DNA of 64,000 nucleotides from positions 17,935,361 through 17,999,360 of the forward strand of contig NC_052506.1 in assembly GCF_014356525.2 (NCBI RefSeq). Reading direction: 5' to 3'. Shown piece after piece: positions 48,501 through 60,500 of the stretch. Position numbers and translations under genes: made by a program. This DNA is from Nilaparvata lugens. Its lineage: Eukaryota; Arthropoda; Insecta; Hemiptera; Delphacidae. The notes under the pieces were generated by a model. It ran no database searches and was not told the DNA's origin. It worked only from the letters and a program-made list of their open reading frames with translations. Within the stretch, counting starts at the first letter, position 1; each line of letters opens with the position of its first letter.

Positions 48501-51500
48501 ATTAGGAATGGAGTTATCGTGTTCACAGACATACACACATACAGACCAACACCCAAAAATCATGTTTGTGGACTCAGGGGATCTTGAAACGTATAGAAAA
48601 CTTGAAATTAGGGTACCTTAATTTTTTTTGGTACTTTACCTATGGTAATAGGGCAAGGAAAGTTAAAATTGAACCTCTTTCAAAAATGAACGAAGCTTCA
48701 AGAAAAGTAAGCTGTAAGTGTTGAATAGAAACATTATTTATTGTTTTTTTTGTATTTATGAAAAAATTCAAAACTTTTGAGAAAATTAAGCCAACATTTC
48801 CACTTTGAATCGTAAACTAAATTAGATAGATAGAAATGCTTTGCACCACACAGAGAGGTTCTAAGCTCATTTATCTATCCAGATCTGAGAGATCTCTGAA
48901 AATAATGTAAATAGATAAGTTGTTAATCATTAGAAAATATGATATGAAACGAAATAAACTCTTATTACTATGAAAATATCCACATACAAATAATAATAAT
49001 AATATAATCTCGTTCAAAAAGTTCTATTGTTATCGTTCAGTTTAGTATGTGAAGTACGTTGATAAAAATTACTACTATTGATGCACACATTAATCCGACT
49101 TTCACTGAAATCCAATTGTAATAGATTCCATCTTCATCATTACTCTTCTGATATAATTTTCAATTGTGATTTGACATAATATGAATCAATTTGTATAATG
49201 TTTGGCTTACAAAAATATTCTCGGATGCAGTGAATGTGGATGTAGAAAATAACCCAAGTAGAAGAAAATAGTTCATACTAAATAAAAAGACTAAGAAATT
49301 GCCAAAAACACAGATTTTATTGAAAGTTAGAAAGGCCGGTTAAAGGTAGGCGCACACAGATCGTCATCGGACGGATCAGAGGATTAGATTTGATGCATTG
49401 TTTTCAATTGGAGTGCGCATACCTATACGGCGGATAGGTATGCGCACTCCAATTGAAAACAATGCATCAAATCTAATCCTCTGATCCGTCCGATGCGTGC
49501 CGTCCGTCCGATGACGATATGTGTGAGCCTACATTAAGACCTCAACTACACAAAAAGTGGAAATAGTTAACATAATTACAGGTTACTGGATAAACAATCC
49601 ATATTATCAAAACTATTTATTTGTAATCATCCAATTATGCCCAAAATCATATTTAATTCCCGTATGTAATATATCAAAACCTTTTCTATATTGTCATTAT
49701 ACTTTGTTCTATAATATCTTAATTTTATTTTTTCCTGTCAATAGAGTTGAAAAGCATGGAAAACAGTGACGAGGAGAGGATAGTGTCATCTGTGTGGGAA
49801 GTATTGCAGGATCAATCATCTCTGCCATCACTGGATGCCACTCTGCAATTCCAAAATCTGAAAGTTCATGTTGAAAAATCACTGACAATACTGATGGCTG
49901 CTTCTGCTGTTGAGGCTAAAATCGACCCCACCAAGAGCATTCGAGTACTCGATTGGTTGTGGGCATTGATCAAAGATGACAAGGTTAGTAACGTTGAAAT
50001 TACTTGAGTCTTATCAATTATATCATCGAGTTGTATGTGAGTCTTTACCTAAAACTCATTCTCACAATGTAAGTTTTCATCCAATGAATAACGTTTTTTT
50101 TATTTTATTTGGTGTCATCTTTCTTGTGACACCCCTAGTATTTTATTTTTTGCTCACTTTAGCTGTCCACGTATGACTCCCTCCACAAGTTAATCATGTG
50201 TGGAGGATGGTTATTTCGTGATTTCGTGGTAATAATGAACATTTTCTGTTTGTAAAATATTATATTACTATTGTTTATTTTGTGTTATTTACTTCATTCT
50301 ACATTATTTTGTAAGCTGTTTCTTCTTGAAGAATATTTGATTTGTCAACTTGACATTGCTTGGGCATTCATGTTCATTGTTGAAAAGAAGGCTTACATTA
50401 ACAACTGATCAACTTTTATAACTATTTGAAATATCTTAGCTTTTCTGTTGGATAATGCCTCCTATACGGCTTTGAATCGCTTCTCATTTTTGGCCATATT
50501 CCAAAGAAATTTTTGCAAAATACTCTTTTGATCTGTTGTTTAATCAGTTATAATCATCGAGGAGTTTTCTCTGTGTATCTATTCTTAAACTTATTTGTTT
50601 TTACATTTATAAATATTACAGCATTTCTTTTTCCGTTTCCAACATCATAGATGTTATTGATTTGATTCTGCTTTGTTACATCTGTAAACCATATCATTCG
50701 GGATATGTGTAGATTTTTAATAAATATTATCATTTTCGCAGATTTCTCACTCAAAACATCATGTTTCCAAAGATAACATTGGCAAAATAATGGATAAAAC
50801 CAAAAATGGTGAAATACCTTGACATTGGTGCACAATCTCATTGTGAAGCTCTTGGAACGGACCGAGTTGGAAGTGCCTCATGACTGTCAAGGCTGGTACA
50901 AATTCGACAATCCTTCACAACAATTTCTGCTCGACATTTTCAAAATCTGTTCTCAAATCCACAAGTCAATGAGGGATAAGTATCTGAAGGAATTCAATCA
51001 TGTCACCAAACAGCTATTCCAGGTGAGTGCTACTTTGTACCTTTATTAAATACACTTTTGTCGTGTTGTCATTTAATCAATTTGAATATTTTTCGAATAT
51101 TTCTACAAATGAATGTTGAATAATTCATCCTTTCTGTAAGCTATTGCCCTGTAATGAATGCTCTCATGATTCTGTCAAAACTAGTAACACGTATACAAGT
51201 TAGATATATAATTTTACATAAACTCATCTTTGTTCCTGATTGTTGAATTTTCGGGGTCTTTAAAAAAATTGATGTAATAATATTATGGTTTCAATAACAT
51301 TTTTTATATAGTATAATGTTACCTGTTATTCAAGATAAAGGTAATTCCTGTTATTCATTTATATTCCTAGGGGTTCAATTTCCTAGTGAATTAATTATTG
51401 ATTTGTTTAATCAAAACAATTGTTATAAATGAATACTTCGAAATAAATATAGTTTTTGGTTAAAACAAAGTGTAGTGTAACTTGAAAAAATAAAAATTAT

Positions 51501-54500
51501 AAAATAAAACTTAAAAATTATTATATATGTATTATTTTATTTTCCAGACCCGTCTAACCAAAAAAGAATACGGAAAACTCGTTTGTAGCATGATAATGGA
51601 GAGCAAAGATGTTTCTGAGTTCTGCCTGCTATTGTTGCATGATCAGTTGAAGAATGAGTCTGCTGACAACAGCAAATCAGGTGGCTTATGGTCGGTCGAA
51701 CTGAGTCCATCCAACCTGCTTGTGCCGGTCCTGCTCATCACTCTCTCGTCATCGACCGCTGAAATAAGAGAGCAGGCATTCAACATGATCAAACAAATCA
51801 ACTCTCACTGTGATGGAAAAGCAACACCCTACTCACGTTTCCTGAAACAGCTGGAATCCTGGCAGGAGGAAATGACAGTGGATTGCGAGCAGCTGTTGAT
51901 AGCACTGTACATGCTGTTGTCTCCCGATCCTTGCGTCGAAGTCAATCTGCAGGAAAGCATGAGACAGGACATGCGGAAAGTGAGAGAGCTGCTGTTCAGC
52001 ATGATCACTGACCCTTCCACTCCGTTGGCAGTCACCTCTTCCCTGCTGAGTGTCCTTTCTCACGTGTCTTCCACGCAGATAATGGCAAAACTCTTACCGA
52101 TCGGAATCAAGATTTTCGACAAGCATTCTGCAAACACCAGCGAAGTGCTCAATGCAAATGAGAATGCTATTCTCACGTGCATTCTGGAGAGGATTGAAAG
52201 AAGTATAGTGTCCGTTTTTGAAGCCGGAGAAAGTTGGGAGTTTGTTGAGAAATGCCTCACGATGGGAAAGAATGGATTGGATGCACCTCCAGTTATTTTC
52301 TTGAATAAGGTAAGAGTCGACTTTCTCTCATGAATAGATGCAAAAAATAAAGTAATAAATATAAATAATGAATGAAATGAATTTACCTATAAATCATTCA
52401 TATTTTTTCATATTATTGCTTCAAATTTTGCTAACATTCAAGTATATTAGTATTAATCTACAGTATTTTATTTGTAAATCATTTTTTAAGAATTTTTAAA
52501 TATATCTTTTTTGTACCTGAATGAATATGGACTGTAGATTCCTATTCTTATTTATGACATTGTTCCTTTTATAACTTGAAGTTTTCCTGTTAGAATCATA
52601 ATGATCTCATATAGTTATCGTATTTTCAAAAATAAATAGTAATTGAATTACCTACTACTTCATGATCAATGTGAAGGATTCTCAATCCAAATATTGGGCT
52701 TATTTAAAAATATATTTTTGTTTTATACAGTTGACCATCACAATGAATATTTTAAGCTTAATATTCAGAACATTTTTTTGACGTATACAATTCACTATTT
52801 CTATCAAATTGAATCTCAATATTAAATGTTGTGATATTTTGGAATGTTTTACGGTAATAGACAACTACATTCGTGGTACTGATTGAATCAGTTATGCTGG
52901 GTTGCACAAATAAGGATCAAATACCTCATCATGACACTCAGAGTCAGGACTGATCTCGCTTAATACAATCCAGTATGAGATCAGTTGTAAAGATTGAATC
53001 ATGTTTGCTGTATTGAGTTCTTGAATAATCATTCGGAAAATTTAATTAATAATGTCTTGAAAGAATAATAGTGATAATGATTCTCAGTTCTAGAATATTT
53101 AAAGTAATCATAATCTTGAAGTAGTAATCAGTAGTAAGTAGTGGCTTGTAATCGATGGCATATTAAAACTGCACTGAAGTTTTGCAATCTGAATATTTTA
53201 AAATACCGTGGTGAAAATTTGTCACTGATTATTGCATGAATGTTCTCAACTTTTAAGATTCTGGAATCGTATATTAAATTCAACAGTATAAAAATGCATG
53301 AATGTTTTGAAAACTCCATAATTATAGTGACTTATATTTTTCTCAAACTCCATTGAACATTGAACTATTAATGTGACATGATTAAATAATTTGAAGTTTT
53401 TATACTCTAAAATTGTATTTGCTTCATCCCGTCTTACAAAATGTCAAATTATCAAGAGAAAACTGAAGAAACTTAGATGATGATAAGAAAACTATTATAA
53501 TAATAAATAAAACTTGTTATTTTGCAGATCACTCGTGAGTTGTTCGACGAGTTACCTGTAACTGCAAAAACAAAACTCATCAATCAGGTTGTGAAAATCA
53601 TCACAGAAATGGAAGTGAGCGAAGTGCACTCTGCAGCGAGTGCAATGATGAAGAGAATATCGATAGATGCGGCAACAATACTGAACATCGTGCACGCTAT
53701 GCGAGACGCGCAGGTCCCGGTCACACCAGGCCAGAGGGCCAAGAAGAAGTGGAGCCAAACTCCCAACTACACGTTGCTGGGCGTTGACGACTGGAAACGG
53801 GGAGTGTGTCTTCTGGAGTTGATTCAAAACAAAAAGAAACTGACTGACAGCTATCGTTTGATTGCTCCTTTATTCGAGATTTTGAAAGTTTGCCTGCAGT
53901 TTGAAGAACAGGGCCCTGTTGAGTACACCAAACAACTGCTGCTTTCAACTATACTGTTGTGTTTGAGGAAGTCTGCAGATGATGATAAATTGAAATTGCT
54001 GCCTCCGAGCGCCGTGCCAGTGGAATCGGTTGTTGACTGTATTCGAGTGTCTCAAAACCCGCAGACTCACCACCACGCACTGTCTGTGTTGTCGTTGGTG
54101 GCCGGGTTGAAGCCAGACCAGGTTCTGCACAACGTGATGCCAGTTTTCACGTTCATGGGATCGTCGGTGATTCGGTTGGACGACGCCTACAGTTTCCAGG
54201 TGACGCTGAAGACGGTCGAAACAATCATTCCGATACTGGTGCAGAGTGTGGAGACGGGTGTGGCCAACAGGGACCAGATCAAGGAGGTGCTGCAGGTGTT
54301 TGCGGCTGCTGTGCTGGATATCCCCGAGCACCGGCGGCTGGCTCTCATCCACAAACTGTTGACCACGCTGGACGCGGATGGTGGCTACCTGTGGCTGTTC
54401 ATCTGTCAGGTGCTGGCCAGCAGTGTCCTCGAACCAGAGCCTAGACCACCCAACAGTGCTGAACTCTCCCAAAGAAAAATGAAAACTCTGCAAGACCTGT

Positions 54501-57500
54501 GCCTCGAATTTCCCCCCTCCGCAATACTGCAATCCATGTACTCAATCATGAAACATGTCACTTCCCTTCCACATGACAAAGAAAACGCCAAGAAATCCAT
54601 CAACGAAAGATTCAAAGAAAAACCAGTGGAAGATTCCTCCACCCCGATGGAAACCTGCGATTCCAACGATACGGACAGTATAATGGTGTTTGATGTGGAA
54701 AGAAACAGCGGAAAACAACTGAGACACTACAAGTACAACCTGCTCAACTTCATCTCAGGGCTATTCTCAGCTGAGCAGTTCGTCAGCATGATGGTGATCC
54801 ACAACAACAGAACGACCAACGACGACGAGAGAGAGAGCTTGCTGTTGTGCTTCCAGCAGCTGGTGGAGGGAATCCTCGGCTACATGAAGGATGTGTCCTC
54901 GCAGGTTGATCTCACTGTCAACCAGCCGTCGGCCAAATACTGGAAAGCAATGTTGAACTTGATCTACGACCTTCTGAGCAAGACCAACGCGCTGCTGCCC
55001 AGTGAAATGTTCCTGGAAGTGGTAGGCAGCCTTCTGCCACACAAAATTCCAAAGATGAGACGCCGGGTGATGGAGTTGTTGAACTGGCAACTGCAGAGCT
55101 CCATTCCACTCGCACCCGAAGGTCTCAGGTCTCTGCTTCCCACTCTTTTGACAATCGTTCGAGATAGGAAGGCGTTCATTTCACAGGAAATCCTTCTCAA
55201 CCGACAGACTGCTCTCATTTCCGTAAAACTACTGGCTAGGAAAATCGCTTCAGTTTATCCGGATGATTTCCAGGAGGTGAGTCTTAATTATTTTGCCTTT
55301 TTCTCTATTCTTCAAGAACCGTGTCAAATAAAAGTTCGTGTTGACATTCATCGTCTATTTGGACCTCCTCCAAACCCAATAAAATTATTATGTGATTTAC
55401 AATTGATATTTGATAAGATTTTTATTACAATGATGGTAATAATTATGATCTTTGAATATAATAGAATTATTTATGCAAGTAGAAACTCAAATAATTAATT
55501 ATAAATTATTTGCCTTATTCATTCCAAAGAAGGCTTAGATGAAAACATGCAGCTGATGCTCATTCATAATTTAATCTTACCTAGGTTCTAGGTGACTTTG
55601 GCTTGAAAAAAAAGAAAATATTTATTAGGGTCTTTAGTTACACAAAAGTAATGATGTACAGGAGGATATGGGGACCAGTCTGCGTTGAAGGAAACTGGAC
55701 AGCCAGATTTAACAATGAGATTGATGAAGCAATTGGCGAAAGAAATATCATAAGGTGTATCTAGGCAAAAATAATAGAATGGCTGGGTCACGTGGGTATT
55801 TTAAAGAGTATTCAAGAGGGTATTTATTTAGAGAAGGGCATACCCACTCTACTCATTTAGTGGAGAGGAGATCACAAGTTTCGTCCACCTACTTAACATG
55901 CCATCTTGAATAAGTGTAATTAGTGTGAACTTGAGTGTTTTCAATTTTTCTATGACAAAATCTATCCAGCTCAAGCTGGTAATGAATTGATAGAGAATTG
56001 AATTGAATACATTTCCATTCACTACTAAACTTGATCTAGTGTTAATTTAATTATTTGTGGATTAAATAACAAATTATATAAATATGATCTGGAAAGAACA
56101 ACAGGCATGCCCCAAAACTATTGTATTCCCTAATTTTGATAATGATAAACTTTATAATTATTTTGTAATATTGCTATGTGTTTGAGGTAAATTATTGTGC
56201 TACTATGTGTTTTGTAATTTATTATTGGCAACGAATTAATGAATGAAGGTTTGAGTTGTGAAGGAATTTTATTGTTTTGAATTATCTTATTTGAGGCCCT
56301 GGAGCTGATGACGAAGCTGGTGCAGGAGGGCGTGAAGTGCGAGTCGAGCGAGGAGATGGCGGTGACGGCATGCGCCATTTTGTGTGTGGCCGAGCTGCTG
56401 TCCTGCCTCGGCCTCAAGGCCATCGCGCAGCTGCCTCGCTTCATGCCGGCCCTCATCGGCATCCTCGCAGCCACCTCGGCCACTCCCAATGTGCCCGAGT
56501 TCCTCCTCACAAGTGTCATCACCACCTTGCTCAAGGTAAACTATCAATTCCATTCAATTCATCACCATATAGCTCAAGGTAAGCAGACAGTCGAGGATTG
56601 CATTTTGTACTGCTTTCTTCGATTGTGTTTAGTGATGTGGGTCGGGAACATTCCCAATGGGAAGGAACTTATGATTTGCGACTACTTCCCTTAAATTCCA
56701 TGAGAATATTCAATTCAATTCAAAAATAAATTTATTTCGCATAATATTATTACAATTGTACCAGCTAAGAATACAAAATAAAAACTACCAATGAAAATCC
56801 ACTTTTAAAGACAACTTATTTTAACATTATTTGTTTTGCTTTAAAAGAAAAAAACATAAAGCGAAATAAATAATATTTCATCGATCTGAAATTCCCCGTA
56901 AATTTTACATCTCTACAGTAATTTTATTATCAATTATTGTCGAACAATTCAGATTCATATTTTGCATTAATTGGGCACACACCAGTTAGTCAAGACAAGA
57001 CTAGACACATTTAGTCACAATACTTCGCATAGTTGCTTATGAAGCAACACACACCGATTAGTCATTGCAATTAGACATGTCTTCATTAAGCAACTATGTG
57101 AAGTATTGTGACTAAACGTGCCTTGTCTTTTCTTAACTAAGTGGTGTGTGCCTAGCCTAATTGACAATCAAGTTTAAATTTATTACTTTATGCTACAAAT
57201 GACACTTATGTAATAACATTGGTAGATAGAATACTAAGGAAATCCGTAAATTTTTGTGCTTTTTCCTTTCAAATTCAGGCGATGACACAGTCCAAAATAA
57301 GGTCAGATGTTCAAGCACAATTTCTATACAATTTTAGTCAAAGATGAACTTTGACTAAGTTCGATTTTATATTAATTATCTCTCTTGTAGGTGTTATAAC
57401 CACATTGCTGAAGGTAAACAAACAGTCAAGAATTGGATTTTGTATTGATTATATTTCTTACTTTAATCTTTACCACTGTTGACAATGAGTTCATGAAGCT

Positions 57501-60500
57501 TGAAAGCGCTTCAGCCAGAGTGAAGAAATAGTCTCTTACATCTTAATAATTGACTGCATGACGGTATATAATTGAAAAAATCGTGTTTCCATCTATGTTT
57601 CATTGAATAATACAATATGTGTTTATCGTTCTAAACATTCTATTGCATTGAGAGTTACAATAAAAGTACTCGTGATTGAACTGGTGCGTTAGATATAAAC
57701 AATATATAAATTAGAAAATTAGACTGAATATAAAAATTATATCAATTCAGAATGGTCGAATTATTATTTAAAAGAATTCTTTAGAACTGTTAAAGTATGT
57801 GTTAAATAAATTTAAACTACCGTTAAAATGACAGTAATTATGTGATCATGAGGCTGTTAACTAAGTTTGACTTTGGATCAAACTTTTTAGAAGACTTATG
57901 TCATGAATTTACTAAGAAAATTTCACTATTATTTGCAGATGATTGTGTCTTCTAATTGGTTATCTAATGTGGGAATTATGTTTCAGATATTGGAGTATCA
58001 TTCGAATTTCATCAGTCCTTACCTCTCTGATATCCTGATGGAATTAGCGCTGATATCGGCCAAGTTTGAAAAACAGACTGATACAAAGTCTGATGTCATC
58101 AACTTGAAAATGAACTCCGTTCTGTAAGTTTCTCTCGCCTAATAAGTTTGATAGTATTTTACAGTTGATGATGCTTTGTATGTTACGATAGTATTTTGCT
58201 TATATGAAAAACTACCCTAAATGTAATATTATTCTTTTATACTAATTTTTCTAATTGCTCTTTTTATTTTAATATCTGTTTAGTGCTATATTGTTAGTAT
58301 TTAGTTCATTTTTTGTTACTGTTACTATTCTTTTACTATTTATTCACTATTTTCCACTACTGTCATTTTCACTTAATCGTATCACTTGTTTATAGGTCTT
58401 AGCTCGTGATAGCATATCACACTAATTCATGAAACTATGCAATTAATATCAATTAAAGTTTTATCTAATTGCAGAGTAGAAAGTGGGAACTACAAACAAT
58501 GAATTACATAATAACAATGACGTTGAATGTCACATTTTCGGATGTACCATTGAAAAATATTTCAATAAAATAAACTTTGCAACGATTATAATGTAAGATC
58601 TAGGCTCTATCACAAATCTGTACCTCAGAGCTAGAGGAGTGTAAGCCCATTTTTTGACAAAATGATGTTTTTAGTGGGTCTTGTCCAGTTTTTCGAACTC
58701 TATAGATTCAAGATAACGTAAGTCCTTTGCAGTTGATTGTTTTGAAGATAGCCAGAGCTGAACGAGCGTAAGTACAGTGAGCATTAAAACTGAAACAATG
58801 TGAGTCCAATAATTCACAAGTAAGTGTAATGTTGATTCGACTTACGCTTTTTTAGCCCCGGCTGGGAGTGAAATACTTTTGGGCTCTCCTGTAAAATCAG
58901 CCGTTTGAGACTTATATGCCCTTCTAACTCTGAGGTACAGAAATTATCATTTCTATTTGAAACCCCATCAGAAACGCTTTTCTATCAAGCATAGAAATAG
59001 CACTGAGGAATCATTGGTACATTTTCAAGAGTCAGTCCATGTCCTACCACGACGATGATGTAGACTTATTTAATATTATCTAGTTTTTGAGCAGTGTTGA
59101 TAAATAATCTGTATATAATAAATAATCAGATAAATAAATTGAATTGAATTGAATTTTATTTCCATAGAATAATACAACATATTATAAAATATAATGAATA
59201 CACAGGGTATAGCAACGCTACAAAAATTCAAATTAATTAAATAAGGCAATACATAATAGTGGGAATTATCCCCATTACTTTGATAACACCATTATTACTA
59301 TTACTGAATACTATTATTATAATACCCTGATAATGAAATAGTAATGCCCACATAGACTAAAAAAGTCGGTTTGTGGGTCAATGAGTCCAGCACTTTGACA
59401 ATCCAAATTTTTTTCGATTGCTCTAATTATCAAATTAATGTTTAATGTTGAATCAACTAAAAATATCTAGGGGTATTCCTACACCCTCCCCCCCCAGAAA
59501 TAATCTGTATATAATAAATAATCCGATAAATAAATAATCTGTATAGGGTTTGAATCAATATGTCGACTATATCACCTATGTGTTTACTGTTAATTTGCAG
59601 AACGAACATCTCAGAGAAAGTTCCGATGCGTATAATAGTGCCAGCAATCACGGCCAGCTACTCGGATCTGCTGGAGAAGGGCGAACTGACCGCCCTGCCA
59701 GTGGTGCTGTCGGTGCTCAGCAGCTCGTCGCAGCCCCAGCACCACCTCAAGGGCAACATCCAGTCGTTCCTGCTCAAGGCACTCGCCTTCCGCGACGAGC
59801 ACCCGCGGGCGGCCGCCGACACTCAGCTGGCCGTCGAGAAGGCCACCGTGCAGTGTGTCATCGCGCATGTGCTCAAACTCAACGAAAAGGAGTTCCACGG
59901 CTTCTGCAGGGAGGTTGTCACGCGATCCACCACTCCGTTGAAGATGATCTCCTTGTTCAAGTAAGTGCGGGTGACATGAGATTGAGTTCAAAGATTGATT
60001 GTTTAGCAGAATGTTACTGAATGTCTAATGTCTGAATGTCTGCTGTTGAAATTGACGCAAAATTCATTGCCTCGATCAATACTCATTTCATTCACTTTTC
60101 TTGTTATGGCTACTCTTATTTTATTAATAATGAATGTTTACTTACGACATGTTTCGACATAAATGTCATAATAATTACATTGTAATCATTAAGTAAATTA
60201 GTAAAGTGTTTACTTACGACATGTTTCGACATAAATGTCATAATAATTACATTGTAATCATTAAGTAAATTAGTAAAGTGTTTACTTACGACATGTTTCG
60301 ACATAAATGTCATAATAATTACATTGTAATCATTAAGTAAATTAGTAAAGTGTTTACTTACGACATGTTTCGACATTTATGACTTAAATGTCATAATAAT
60401 TACATTGTAATTATCAAGTAAATTAGTAAAGTGTTTACTTACGACATTTTTGACATGAATGCTATAATAATTACATTTTAAAAAAGGGTACTTGGATTTT

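Noticed and set aside
53945..54532. 195-residue minus-strand open frame
   Set aside because: It lies entirely within HEATR1 exon 11, whose plus-strand protein is strongly conserved. It is a GC-driven shadow.
55300..55498. Possible extension of HEATR1 exon 11 beyond 55276
   Set aside because: The frame stays open past a consensus gtgagt donor, but residues after DDFQE do not resemble the family, while splicing to 56296 restores the expected sequence.
59550..60020. 156-residue plus-strand frame rich in A, P and R
   Set aside because: Out-of-frame reading of HEATR1 exon 14. The correct frame matches the family from the exon's first codon.
60116..60376. Minus-strand open frame with a perfect 24-residue repeat
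   Set aside because: It is produced by the 72-bp non-coding tandem array (72 is divisible by 3), has no splice signals, and lies in a HEATR1 intron.
60120..60480. CRISPR-like array
   Set aside because: Repeats are contiguous 72-bp units without unique spacers, in an insect intron.
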